From NCBI RefSeq assembly GCF_041262165.1, contig NZ_JBGCBY010000039.1:10527-74526 (forward strand): 64,000 nt of DNA. Reading direction: 5' to 3'. The position numbers were made by a program, and so were the translations under genes. Shown here piece after piece: positions 44,349 through 56,254 of this stretch. The stretch's first letter is position 1, and each line of letters starts with the position of its first letter. The notes beneath the pieces are model-generated. The model did not search any database. It had not been told where the DNA came from and saw nothing but the letters and a program-made list of their open reading frames with translations. The stretch comes from Streptacidiphilus sp041262165 (GTDB lineage Bacteria; Actinomycetota; Actinomycetes; Streptomycetales; Streptomycetaceae).

Positions 44349-44630
44349 TCAGCTGTCGGCGGGCTTGGTGCGGTGGCCGCGTCCGGGCCGGGCGCGCTGG
44401 GCGGTGCGGACCTGGTCGGCGTCGCAGCGGGCGTGGACGCGGCCGGAAGCGGCGGCGTCGTTCTCGGCAGTCGTCACGCCCCAGCGGGACAGGGTGTGCC
44501 GGGCGCTGCCGGCGCAGGCCGCGCCGATCAGTTCGGCGACCTGGTCGGCCGTCAGCAGCTCGCGGGGCGCGGCGGCGTAGGCGGCGATGACGGCGTCCAG
44601 GTCGACGTCGCGGACCGCACCCCTGGCGTC
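44349..44630 (-). CDS. hypothetical protein of an integrated element, start unclear
   Basis: The minus frame reads DLDAVIAAYAAAPRELLTAD, QVAELIGAACAGSARHTLSR and WGVTTAENDAAASGRVHARC, then a basic tail and stop. AELIG...SRWGV resembles a helix-turn-helix unit. I recall similar small proteins in Streptomyces integrated plasmids but cannot name the family. Upstream of DLDAV the frame becomes antisense to another fragment, so the true start is lost. Confidence 0.5.
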   Translation of the reverse strand, partial: DARGAVRDVDLDAVIAAYAAAPRELLTADQVAELIGAACAGSARHTLSRWGVTTAENDAAASGRVHARCDADQVRTAQRARPGRGHRTKPADS

Positions 44631-44659
44631 GGCCTCCACCAGCGGCTGTGAGACCTGGG

Positions 44660-44994
44660 CGGCGGGCCGCTGGATGCCCTCTCGCAGGCCGACGACTACC
44701 AGTACCAGCTGGAGTACCTCGCCATCGAGGCCTGGCTCGTCACCGCCTATACCGACAGGGCCGGCTGCTACGCCGAGGCCGTCACCCGGGCCGGAAGCGT
44801 CCTGCCCGAGCTGTTCTCCATCGGGCAACCGCTACCGCTGCCCGACCACCTGCCCCACGGCCGAGGACCGCAGCTGCGACGGCTGCACCACCTGCGATGC
44901 CGGGACCCACCGCCAGCAGGTCCAGGCCGCGTTCGCGCTCTCCCAGATCCTGGACCGCCTCCAGTGGGATGCGTTCTGCGAACTCCAGGACTGA
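44660..44994 (+). pseudogene. hypothetical protein fragment, frameshifted
   Basis: One frame encodes DDYQYQLEYLAIEAWLVTAY and TDRAGCYAEAVTRAGSVLPE, the next RSCDGCTTCDAGTHRQQVQA and AFALSQILDRLQWDAFCELQ with a stop at 44994. Together they look like the body and tail of one protein with a Cys-rich CDGCTTC segment. The family is unknown to me. It lies among mobile-element remnants. Confidence 0.45.
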
Positions 44995-45251
44995 CCGGGC
45001 AGCCACCAGTCGAGCGCGCCTTGTATCGTCTCGCAGCTCCACTGACCTGCGAGGTTCCCCAGGAGGAGAACGGTGTATGGGGTGGGCGTCAGTCGCGGGG
45101 GTGCAGCTGGTTGACCTGGCGGCTGCCGTGGCCCTGTGTCGGCGGCGTTCAGGCCTGTCGTGGCCGGGTCGGGCGGGAGGGCGAGCCGGGGTTTCGCCGG
45201 GGCGTGTCGGGCGGGTCGGCCGCCGGCGGTGGTGGGCCATCGGGGGTGCAG

Positions 45252-45860
45252 GTGTCGTTGCGGGCGAGTGGGCCGGGTGTGGTCCCGGCGGAGACGGTGC
45301 GGGTGGCCCGTGCGGCGTTCCCAAAGGGAAGCCTGGCGATCCGGGTCCGGGATGAGCTGGGGGTGCTGTTCACTGACGGGCAGTTCGCCGATCTGTTCCC
45401 GGCGCGGGGCAAACCCGCCTGGTCGCTGGGCCGGTTGGCGTTGGTGCTGGTGTTGCAGTTCGTGGAGGGCCTCACTGACCGGCAGGCCGCGGAGGCGGTG
45501 CGGGGGCGGATCGACTTCAAGTACGCCCTCGGGCTGGAATTGACTGATCCGGGCTTCGACTTCTCGGTGCTGTCGGAGTTCCGGGACCGGCTGGTCGAGG
45601 AGGATGCCGGACGACGGGTGCTGGACGGCATCCTGGCTGCTGCCCGCGACAAGGACTTGCTCAATGCTGGCGGGAAAGCCCGGACCGACTCCACGCATGT
45701 CCTGTCCTCGGCGCGGGAGCTGTGCTGGCTGGAGATGGTGGCGGAAACGTTGCGTGCGGCATTGAACGGGCTCGCCGCCACCGCCCCCGAATGGCTGGTC
45801 CAGGTCGCCGGGCCCGAGTGGTTCAAGCACTACGCCAGCCAGGAGCTTCACCACTTCGTA
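45252..45860 (+). pseudogene. IS1182-family transposase, C-terminally truncated
   Basis: From a GTG at 45252 the frame runs VPAETVRVARAAFPKGSLAI, RVRDELGVLFTDGQFADLFP, LVLQFVEGLTDRQAAEAVRG, RIDFKYALGLELTDPGFDFS and RTDSTHVLSSARELCWLEMV. This is the N-terminal 200 residues of an IS1182 transposase (normally about 450-550). Homology ends near 45860, before the DDE core, although the frame stays open. It is related to the remnant at 20215-20640. Confidence 0.85.
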
Positions 45861-46605
45861 CAGCCGGACTCAGCAGTCATCCTGCCGCATCATCAAGTTG
45901 GAAAAGGCTCACTGGAAGTAGTTCTCATCGCGGTGCCAATCCAGAAGCGCGCGACAGGTACGGCGGGACCGCCAATCTGGGACAACTGCTGGCGGCCAGA
46001 GGCGAATGACGAAGAGGGATTGTTCGCAACACGCCGACGCAGCGAAAGTTCACCGGCCGGGAGACACAATGGTCACGCGCACACGATTGCTCAGATGCGC
46101 GTGTCCCCTACACACGCCATGCCGGTCAACGAGACGATCCTGGCGTTCATCACCGGCGGCACCGAAGAACCGGCAGGTATCGGCACGATCCTGGCGTGGA
46201 CCACCGAGGTCGTCCACGAGGCGCCGAACAGGCGCCGCGCCCAGGATCTTAGCGACGCCGGGCAGTGCAATCTCGACCGTTTCGGCGCGCACGCGGGTCC
46301 GGGGACTGCCGCCGCGCTCGGGTTCGCCACCTGGCCGACGCCACGGCCTCGTCCGCCCAGCCTGCGGAGCTGGTTCGCGGGTAACCGTGGGCGCCCGCGG
46401 GGTCAACGTCCGCGACGGCTACCACCCCAACCTGCTGCTGCCGTCATGTACGAGCTGCACCTGCCAGGCCACCCTGTAGGCACGCACCGGCAAGGGCGCT
46501 CCGCCGCGGCGCGGCTCCGGGTCAAGGGATGCGTTTCCTCTCCGGGCTGAAGGCCGGAGCCGGAGTATCCAGCAAGGAGTTGGGATGAGAAATTCGGCAA
46601 AGGAA
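45861..46605. other. 745-bp region of unidentifiable remnants
   Basis: Plus-strand frames include MPVNETILAFITGGTEEPAG near 46120 and ARGVNVRDGYHPNLLLPSC near 46410, each with coding-like composition but without a complete gene or known motif. No supported gene. Confidence 0.4.
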
Positions 46606-46902
46606 CTATTTGACGGCCAGGATGTCAGTGGTCCGGATGTCGGGGGCGACTGCCAGCATGGTGGGGGCGATCTCGACCAGAGCCGCTGCGATCCGCCCGT
46701 TCAGGTGCGCGGCGCGGCCCTCCTCATTCTCGAAGGTGTCGAAGATCCCGAACACCGTTGGGCTTTCCTTGAATGCGAACCAGGTGACAGTGAGCTCTTC
46801 GTTGCGCGCGAGTTCCACGGCGTTGCGCAGCAGTGCCTCCACTTGGTCGGTGTACTCAGGCTTGGCCTCGATGCGGGCCAGCAGGCCGATCTTGGACATC
46901 AT
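46606..46902 (-). CDS. antibiotic-biosynthesis-monooxygenase (ABM) fold protein, quinol monooxygenase-like
   Basis: A 98-residue ferredoxin-like protein: IGLLARIEAKPEYTDQVEAL, LARNEELTVTWFAFKESPTV and FGIFDTFENEEGRAAHLNGR, a typical YgiN/ABM pattern. Two adjacent ATG codons at 46902 and 46899 follow a GGAG; the second has the better spacing. Members oxidise quinols or polyketide intermediates without cofactor, and some only sense. It stands alone here. Confidence 0.88.
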   Translation of the reverse strand: MMSKIGLLARIEAKPEYTDQVEALLRNAVELARNEELTVTWFAFKESPTVFGIFDTFENEEGRAAHLNGRIAAALVEIAPTMLAVAPDIRTTDILAVK

Positions 46903-47383
46903 CCGCTCCACTCCTCGACGCTCGTGGGCCGGCGCACCGCCGACCTTGCTGAAACTACGTCCCGAGCACCCTGTCCGCCCGGCGACGCACCCGATACCTC
47001 GGAAAGTTCCGACTCGGCCCTGGTCCCGCCTCTGGCGGAGCGCGGCATCCGAGGGATCGGTCCTGACGCGCCGGCTACCGCCGCAGATGCGCGAGGTCGA
47101 CCAACACGAAGTGCAGCCACGGTGCAGCGTCTGAACATCGGTGCCCGCAGCAGTCACAGGTGCTTGCGAGGACCACCACCGCGACCCGGAGCTCGATCAG
47201 CGGCGAGACTCCGCACCTCGCCCGCCGTGGTGCCGAACTGCTCCGTCTACGGCAACCAGGAGCTATTCCTAGGACGGACGGCGGCAAGGACGACCCACGA
47301 TCGCCCCGAGGGCGCCGGGCCTACCACCGCGCATACGGTCGTCGACATTCTTCCCGTGCCCACCACCCGTCTATTCAGGAGTC
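46903..47383. other. 481-bp gap, no gene seen
   Basis: Frames on both strands are short and Arg/Pro-rich without family signatures. It separates the ABM gene from the end of the CO dehydrogenase operon. Confidence 0.5.
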
Positions 47384-48076
47384 CTAGAGAGTGATGACAA
47401 GCAGGTAGACCATCGTGAGGCTCATGGCGATGTCACAGCAGTTGGCTGCGCGGGGGGCGAGGAACCCGTGGACAGGGCGTTGGGCATGGGACCGGGCCGC
47501 GGCGCGGACGGGCCGCGGCGGGGTTCGGTCGAGGACCGAAACGGCGTAGCCGATGAGGACGAGGACCAGTACCAGGGTGATGGTTGGGTACCGCGCGCTG
47601 TCAGCCGCGACATGGCCCGAGCCACTCATTCCTGCGGTGCCGCCCGCGCGCGCAGGTCCGCTCGCGCCTGAGGGGGGCGCTAGGTACATGTAGAGCATTG
47701 CTCCGGACAGAACCACGTGCGGGATGTGCAGGCTTGGGCCGATCGGATGGCTGTGCAGGACGCCGCCCGGTGGCCGTGCGCCTCTCGTTGTCCCTGTGTC
47801 GGACGGGAGGTGCGGGCGAAGCGCCAGGCCTGCGCGTGTGGCAAACGACGTCGCCGTCACGGCGAAGACGATGGTCCATACCGGTGCGCCGACCGGGTCG
47901 AGCCGAGGCACGAGCATTCCCGCCATCGCCACGCCCGTCAGCACGTGGGCGGCGTCAACGTCGGGTTCGGTGCGCCGCCGCCACAGTCGGGAGACGGCCA
48001 GGCGCCCTGCGCAGTAAGCCGCGGTCGCGAGCATCAGCGCCGCGATCATGTCTGTGAGCCAAGCCGGACTGGTCAT
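47384..48076 (-). CDS. DUF5134 integral membrane protein
   Basis: A 230-residue protein whose ATG overlaps the previous stop (ATGA), making it the last gene of the cox operon. It has about six hydrophobic stretches (MIAALMLATAAYCAGRLAVS, TIVFAVTATSFATRAGLAL, HIPHVVLSGAMLYMYLAPP, TITLVLVLVLIGYAVSVLD, AMSLTMVYLLVITL) and His residues in HSHPIGPSLHIPHVV and an AHVLTGVAMAGM segment, as in DUF5134 proteins. Conserved His and Met suggest metal or heme contact, but this is speculative. Confidence 0.82.
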   Translation of the reverse strand: MTSPAWLTDMIAALMLATAAYCAGRLAVSRLWRRRTEPDVDAAHVLTGVAMAGMLVPRLDPVGAPVWTIVFAVTATSFATRAGLALRPHLPSDTGTTRGARPPGGVLHSHPIGPSLHIPHVVLSGAMLYMYLAPPSGASGPARAGGTAGMSGSGHVAADSARYPTITLVLVLVLIGYAVSVLDRTPPRPVRAAARSHAQRPVHGFLAPRAANCCDIAMSLTMVYLLVITL

Positions 48077-49104
48077 CGCTTTGTCCTTGCCTCCGAATAG
48101 TCCTGCCCGGGTGCCGTTGCCGGTGGGCCTGGATCCGACGGACGAACGGGGGTGGGTGATGTGGAACGAGGCCAGTAGGCCAGGGCCAGCAGGGTCAGCA
48201 GCGGGCCGGAGCCTGGGTCGGTCGCCTGGCCGCCGAGCACACCCCCGAGTGCCTGCCCGAATATCCACACGACCGCGGAGGTCAGAACTGCCACGACGAT
48301 CAGGATCCGGGCGGCCGGCAGCGGCAGCAGGACCGCGACCGCGATCAGGGTCAGCACGGCCGCCAACGTGATCGAGGCCGCTAGGCCGTGGTGTGCCACC
48401 AGTGAGGAGCCGTGCCCGGCCGCCGCGCGCAGCCAGTCGGGCTGCCCCTCGGCCATGCTCGCGATCAGTTGGCTCATCACTCCGGCCCCGGTGTTGGCCG
48501 GTTGCAGGGTGAGACACGCCAGGCCGATCCACAGGGCCAGCCAGAGCGCCCGGGCACTGTTGGTCCCCACGGAGCGCGCGGCTTCGAACGGGCCGGTGCG
48601 TTCAGTGGGCCATAGCAGGAGCGCGAGGAGCGCGTAGAGGATCACAGGACCGGGTGCTCCGGACAGCGGGCTCGCCGTGCCGCTGAGCAGGCCGCCGAGG
48701 CCCTCGCCGAACCACCACACGGCCAGCGACCAGGCCACCGAGGCGGCGAGCGCCGGTCTGAGCGTTGGCCGCCAGGCGATGCCGATGCCAAGCAGCAGCT
48801 GGATCGCGGCGAAGGCCGTGTTGGTGCTGCCTGGATGGCGTCCGATGGTGTCGGCTGCCCAGGTGATCGAGTGCACGACCGCTGGAGGGTTCCCTTGGGC
48901 GACGGGTGCGATGATCCGGGTGGCGAAGGCGCTGGTGAACATGAACGGCTGGCACTGCAGCACTCCGTCCAGGAGCCATAGTGCCGCAAGTGCCAGCTGG
49001 AGCTGTCGGCGGCCGTCGGCGGGTTGGCTCCAGCCCGCTGGGTGGGGAGCGCTTCGGCGGGTCGGGCCGGTGGAGCTGCGGTCGTGGGTGGTGGTCGCGC
49101 TCAT
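48073..49104 (-). CDS. polytopic membrane protein of the cox operon
   Basis: A 343-residue protein overlapping both neighbours by 4 nt. After a hydrophilic N-terminus come about eight predicted helices, e.g. LALAALWLLDGVLQCQPFMF, AAIQLLLGIGIAWRPTLRPA, WSLAVWWFGEGLGGLL, ALLALLLWPTERT, LWLALWIGLACLTLQPAN and ILIVVAVLTSAVVWIFGQAL. WWFGEGLGGLL and WIFGQALGGVL are an internal repeat, so the protein seems to be two copies of a four-helix unit. The family is not known to me. Position suggests a role in CO dehydrogenase assembly or quinone docking. Confidence 0.8.
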   Translation of the reverse strand: MSATTTHDRSSTGPTRRSAPHPAGWSQPADGRRQLQLALAALWLLDGVLQCQPFMFTSAFATRIIAPVAQGNPPAVVHSITWAADTIGRHPGSTNTAFAAIQLLLGIGIAWRPTLRPALAASVAWSLAVWWFGEGLGGLLSGTASPLSGAPGPVILYALLALLLWPTERTGPFEAARSVGTNSARALWLALWIGLACLTLQPANTGAGVMSQLIASMAEGQPDWLRAAAGHGSSLVAHHGLAASITLAAVLTLIAVAVLLPLPAARILIVVAVLTSAVVWIFGQALGGVLGGQATDPGSGPLLTLLALAYWPRSTSPTPVRPSDPGPPATAPGQDYSEARTKR

Positions 49105-50381
49105 CGGCGCTCCGCCGGTGTTGCGGATAGGCGGCGCCGGCCCCTTCCGCCGGGCTGGTGATGGTCCGGTGCGGCTATGGCGTCAACGACCTCGCCCAAC
49201 GCTGCGAGGCTGTGCCCGCTCACGAATGCGTCGCAGTACGGCAGCGCGGCCGCCATACCGGCGGCGAGCGGGGCGTAGCCGGGGGCGGCCTTGCGTGGGT
49301 TGACCCAGATGATGCGGTGGGCGAGTCGGGTCAGCCGGGCCATCTGCTGTCCCACTGCAGCAGGGTTCTCGCCCTCCCAGCCGTCGGAGAAGATCACGAG
49401 CACCGCGCCGCGGGCCATCCCGCGCCGCCCGAAGCGGTCGGTGAAGTCGGTCAGCGCGTGGGCGATCCGGGTGCCGCCGGACCAGTCGGTGGCGGTACGG
49501 CCTGCTTGGTGCAGAGCGGTGTCCGGTGTGGAGTGGCGCAGTACGGGGGTGAGGCGGGTGAGTCGGGTGGCGAAGACGAACGTTTCTGCAGACAGCCCCG
49601 CTCCCGCCCGTGAGCAGACTCGTGAGAAGAAGCGCAGGTAGGCGTGTGCGTACGGCTCCATGGAACCGGAGATGTCGCACAGCAGCACCAGCGGCCGATG
49701 CCGTTGTCGGCCGTGTGATCGGGCCAGTCGGACGGCCTCTCCGCCAGTGCGCAGGCTCCGGCGCAGGGTGCGGCGCAGATCGACGTGGCGTCCACGGGGG
49801 TCGGCCTGTCGGCGTCGGGTGCGGCGAAGCGGGAGGTTGAGAACGAGGGTGTCCAGGAGGCGGTCGAGTTCGGCCAACTCACTTGGCTCGAACGTGCGGA
49901 AGTCCTTGTGTGCGAGCCTCTCCTGACTGCTTCCTAGCAGCCGCAGCGCGCCGCTTTCGCTCGAGCGCTGCGACCGGTTGTCAGTGGCGTCTGGATGCGG
50001 GTCGCCGCTGGGTAGCTGTGTTGCCGACGGGCGCGGCGGGGCGGCGGAGTCGGGCGGGGGCGTGCCCGGAACGGGCTCGGGTCCGGGCACCCGAGTCTGG
50101 TCGGACACGTCACGTGCGTCGATGCGGTCCGGCTGGTTGCCGAACACCAGGCGGAAGACCCGGTTGAAGGGCTCGATCTGCTCGAGTCCGGTGACGAATG
50201 CCAGCCGTGCCGCCCAGTACAGCGTTGTCCGGTCCACCGGGGGCAGCAGGGTCAACGCGTCCAGGAACCGGACCGAACGTTCGGGGGTGACCGGCACTCC
50301 GGCCCGGTGCAGGGCCTCGCCGAAACGCCCGGCGAAGGAGGGCTGGTCGAAGGCCGGAGGGCGGGCGTAGGACTCACCCAT
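49101..50381 (-). CDS. coxE: VWA-domain protein, CoxE family
   Basis: A 426-residue protein overlapping the upstream MoxR ATPase by 8 nt. The C-terminal half is a von Willebrand A domain with the MIDAS motif in LLCDISGSMEPYAH and a later T/D pair (DWSGGTRIAHAL); a basic RRTRRRQADPRGRHVD segment precedes it, as in CoxE. In CO-oxidising bacteria CoxD and CoxE are needed to mature the Cu-Mo active site of CoxL. The pairing with a MoxR gene and coxL supports the name. Confidence 0.9.
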   Translation of the reverse strand: MGESYARPPAFDQPSFAGRFGEALHRAGVPVTPERSVRFLDALTLLPPVDRTTLYWAARLAFVTGLEQIEPFNRVFRLVFGNQPDRIDARDVSDQTRVPGPEPVPGTPPPDSAAPPRPSATQLPSGDPHPDATDNRSQRSSESGALRLLGSSQERLAHKDFRTFEPSELAELDRLLDTLVLNLPLRRTRRRQADPRGRHVDLRRTLRRSLRTGGEAVRLARSHGRQRHRPLVLLCDISGSMEPYAHAYLRFFSRVCSRAGAGLSAETFVFATRLTRLTPVLRHSTPDTALHQAGRTATDWSGGTRIAHALTDFTDRFGRRGMARGAVLVIFSDGWEGENPAAVGQQMARLTRLAHRIIWVNPRKAAPGYAPLAAGMAAALPYCDAFVSGHSLAALGEVVDAIAAPDHHQPGGRGRRRLSATPAERR

Positions 50382-51312
50382 CGCTCGTGCCGACCAGCCA
50401 GGCCATGCCGTGCTCCCGCACCAGTTCGTGGTCCTCGCGGTACTTGACGAGGGCTCCCAGGGTGCGGTCTGCGGCAGCCGGATTCAGCCGCTCTACGCCG
50501 AGCAGGGTGAGTGCGGAGATCCAGTCGATGCTCTCGGCGATGCCGGGCCGCTTTTGCATCTCCAGTGTCCGCAGCCGCCGTACGGCAGCTGCCACGTCGG
50601 CTGCGAGGGAGTGCGGGGTGCCGGGGACACGGCGCCGCACGATCTCGACTACCCGGTCGGTGTCCGGGTAGTCGATCCAGTGGTAGAGGCAGCGGCGCTT
50701 GAGGGCGTCGTGCAGGTCACGGGTGCGGTTGGAGGTGAGGACGACGATCGGGGCCATGGTGGCGCGGACCGTGCCGATCTCGGGGATGGTGACGCTCGCC
50801 TCGGCCAGCACTTCGAGGAGGAAGGCCTCGAAGTCGTCGTCGGCGCGGTCGATCTCGTCGATCAGCAGCACGGCGGGGGTCGGGCCCGGATGGGTCAGGG
50901 CGGCCAGCACGGGGCGCCGCAGCAGGAACGCGTCGGTGAACAAGTCTGCTTCGGCCAGCGCGGTGCCGTGGGTTTCGGCGAGCCGGATGCTGAGCAGTTG
51001 GCGGGGGTAGTTCCACTCGTACAGGGCCTCTGCCGCGTCCAGGCCGTCGTAGCACTGGAGCCGGATCAGTGGGCTGCCGAGCACGGCGGCGACGGCTCGG
51101 GCGGCTTCGGTCTTGCCCACGCCCGGTTCGCCTTCCAGCAGTAGCGGCTGAGGCAGGCGCAGCGCGAGGAAGAGCGCGGTGGTCAGGCCCGTGTCAGTGA
51201 GGTAGCCGGTGGCATCCAGCGCGGCACGCAGGCTTTCCGCGTCCGGCACGACTTGCGCGACGGCCCGTCGGCCGGCATCGCCGGTGGCGTGGTCCGGCAC
51301 GTCCTGGCTCAT
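50374..51312 (-). CDS. coxD: MoxR-type AAA+ ATPase, CoxD family
   Basis: The ATG at 51312 overlaps the XdhC-YHS stop (ATGA) and gives 312 residues. Walker A is GEPGVGKTEAARAVA, Walker B LLIDEIDRADDDFEAFL, sensor 1 VVLTSNRTRDLHDALKRRC and the Arg-finger region follows. MoxR ATPases act with VWA proteins as chaperones; CoxD is linked to inserting sulfur and copper into the CO dehydrogenase active site in Oligotropha. Context makes this role likely here. Confidence 0.92.
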   Translation of the reverse strand: MSQDVPDHATGDAGRRAVAQVVPDAESLRAALDATGYLTDTGLTTALFLALRLPQPLLLEGEPGVGKTEAARAVAAVLGSPLIRLQCYDGLDAAEALYEWNYPRQLLSIRLAETHGTALAEADLFTDAFLLRRPVLAALTHPGPTPAVLLIDEIDRADDDFEAFLLEVLAEASVTIPEIGTVRATMAPIVVLTSNRTRDLHDALKRRCLYHWIDYPDTDRVVEIVRRRVPGTPHSLAADVAAAVRRLRTLEMQKRPGIAESIDWISALTLLGVERLNPAAADRTLGALVKYREDHELVREHGMAWLVGTSDG

Positions 51313-52300
51313 GGTGTTTCCGCGTAGCGGGTGGGGTCGTCGGTGAACCGATCGCGGCATCCCGCAGAGCAGAACCACTGCCGGGCGCCTCCGGCATCGG
51401 AGTAGGGGGTGTCCTGGACGAGGGCGATGGTCATTCCGCAGACCGGATCAGTCGCGGTCTGAGGCTCGGGCCCCAGCGTGTTACTGATGATGTTCTGGCT
51501 GTCTGCCAGGGCCGTGGTGGGCTCCTCGTGGGTGCCCGTGGGCACGGCGTGGTGTGAGGCGACCAGCTCGGCCAGGATCGACACGGCGATCTCGCCGGGC
51601 GTGCGCGCGCCGATCCACAGTCCGGCCGGCGTGTGGATCGTGGAGCGCTGCTCGGCGGTGATGTCGAGACCGGCCAGCACGGCGGCGCCGCGCCGACGGC
51701 TGGCGACGAGCGCGATGTACGGCACCGCGGTCTGGGCGGCCAGGGTGAGCAGGGGCTCCTCGTCGCGTCCGTGGGAGGCGACCACGACCGCTGTGACCTC
51801 GGCGACGTCCTGGGGGGAGACCTCCTGGGCATCGACGGCGCGCAGGTCGTAGTCCAGGCCGGGGCCCAGCGCGAGAAGGGCGCGGGCGATGGGTGTGTCG
51901 CCGAGGACGAGCACGGTGGGTACCGGCCGCAGGGGTTCGAGGAAGATCTCCAGCTCGCCGCCGGACAGGCAGGGATTGGCGACCACCAGAGTGTCGTCGT
52001 CCCCGCTGTCTGCCGCAACAGGCTCCGCTTCGGTCGACTGTGGTGTCTGCGGCGTGTCGGGGGAGATCAGCAGCAGCAGTGACTTCCCGCTTCGCAGCAG
52101 GCGCAGCGCCTGGAGTCGGACGGTGGCCTCCGCGCAGACGCCGCCGACAAATCCCTCGATGTGGCCGTCGGCCAGTACGAGTGCGGTGTCTCCGGGTTGT
52201 GCGCTGGTCGGGCGCCGTGCGCGGACCACGGTGGCTTTGACGAAGGGCACCTGATGGGCGCTCAGGTCGGCCATCCGCTGGTCCAGGGCGGTGCCCGGTC

Positions 52301-52304
<4 letters not shown>
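51309..52304 (-). CDS. XdhC/CoxI-family protein fused to a C-terminal YHS domain
   Basis: A 331-residue protein starting at a GTG in a GTGA overlap with coxL. Residues 1-100 form the first XdhC unit (VPFVKATVVRARRPTSAQPG, DGHIEGFVGGVCAEATVRLQ, GGELEIFLEP), and 120-255 a Rossmann domain (VLVLGDTPIARALLALGPGL, VVVASHGRDEEPLLTLA, LWIGARTPGEIAVSILAELV). The end, DPVCGMTIALVQDTPYSDAG and RQWFCSAGCRDRFTDDP, is a YHS metal-binding domain with DPVCGM and the FCSAGC cysteines. XdhC proteins deliver sulfurated molybdenum cofactor. The YHS domain could bind copper for the Mo-Cu site, which is an inference. Confidence 0.9.
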
Positions 52305-55173
<2,869 letters not shown>

Positions 55174-55193
55174 GGTCGTTCCCTTCCGCCCGC

Positions 55194-56084
55194 TCAGGGT
55201 GCCGGCACGGCATCGGCGGCCTGCCGGGCGCGCTCTGCGGCCCGGCGCAGCGCCCGCGTGGTGAGCTCACCGGCCAGGTGCCGCTTGTATTCGGCGCTGC
55301 CCCTGCTGTCCGTGACCGGGGAGCACTCCTGGGCCGCGATCGCCCCGGCTTCGACGAATACCTCCTCCGACGGTTCGCGCCCGCGCAGCGCCTGCTCTGC
55401 CCGAACGCTGTTGACCGTCACGCCGCCCACTGCAGCGAGCCCGATCCCGACCTGCGCCATCCGCCCCGCGTCCAGCGCCAAGGCAACGCCGGCCGCAGCC
55501 ACAGCCCAGTCCCCGGCTTTGCGCTCGACCTTTTCGTACGCGCTGCCCGCATTCGGCAGGATCGGGACGCGGATCTCGACCAGCATCTCGCCGGAGGCGA
55601 CCGCCGTCTCGTAGGGACCCCGGTAGAACTCCGCTATGGGCACCGAGCGCTGCCCCTCGCGGCCGCGGATCACCGCCGTGGCGCGCAAGGCGGCGCACAC
55701 CGCGGACAGGTCCTCGGACGGGTCGGCCTGGCACAGCGACCCACCGATCGTGCCCCGGTTGCGCACGGGCGGGTCGGCGATCACCCGCTCGGCGTCGCGG
55801 AAGATCGGGAAGTACCGGAGGACCAGTTCGGACTCCAGCAGACTGCGGTGCCGGGTCAGCGCGCCGATCCGCAGCTCCCCGCCCTCCACCCGCAGGAAGT
55901 CCAGCTCGTGCAGGTCATTGATGTCCACCAGGAACTCCGGCCGGGCGAGCCTGAGTTTCATCATCGGCAAAAGGCTGTGCCCGCCGGCGATGACCCTGGC
56001 CTCGTCCCCGAAGCGCTCCAACAGCGCGAGCGCCTCGTCCACGCTCTCCGCACGCCGGTACTCGAATGACGCGGGAACCTGCAC
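55194..56084 (-). CDS. coxM: aerobic CO dehydrogenase medium subunit (FAD)
   Basis: A 296-residue flavoprotein starting at a GTG with GGAGG 5 nt upstream. FAD contacts are in VIAGGHSLLPMMKLRLA and NRGTIGGSLCQADPSEDL, and PASFEYRRAESVDEALALLE is the typical start. It takes electrons from the Fe-S subunit and reduces quinone or another carrier. It is the first gene of the minus-strand operon, 170 bp from the divergent LysR gene, so transcription should start in that interval. Confidence 0.95.
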   Translation of the reverse strand: MQVPASFEYRRAESVDEALALLERFGDEARVIAGGHSLLPMMKLRLARPEFLVDINDLHELDFLRVEGGELRIGALTRHRSLLESELVLRYFPIFRDAERVIADPPVRNRGTIGGSLCQADPSEDLSAVCAALRATAVIRGREGQRSVPIAEFYRGPYETAVASGEMLVEIRVPILPNAGSAYEKVERKAGDWAVAAAGVALALDAGRMAQVGIGLAAVGGVTVNSVRAEQALRGREPSEEVFVEAGAIAAQECSPVTDSRGSAEYKRHLAGELTTRALRRAAERARQAADAVPAP

Positions 56085-56102
56085 GGCGGCCTCCTGCGGT
56101 TC

Positions 56103-56112
56103 ATGGGCCCAT
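56103..56112. promoter_or_regulatory. perfect 10-bp palindrome upstream of coxM
   Basis: ATGGGCCCAT lies 19 bp upstream of the coxM GTG. It may be part of a regulator site, or chance. Confidence 0.35.
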
Positions 56113-56212
56113 CTCAGAGCCGGCTGCGTTACCGCACGAGCGCACTGTCACCCCGGCGAACCTGCGGGTCAACCGTGACTGAAGGGAATGGTTAAGAGCC
56201 CGCCGCAGCTGA

Positions 56213-56234
56213 TCCCTATGAGGTCCCTATGAGG
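56213..56234. repeat. tandem 11-bp repeat between coxM and the LysR gene
   Basis: TCCCTATGAGG occurs twice head-to-tail with no spacer, ending 20 bp before the LysR start. Units of 11 bp place both on the same DNA face, as for cooperative regulator binding. Confidence 0.55.
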
Positions 56235-56254
56235 CCCAAGCCCGGGAGGCGACC

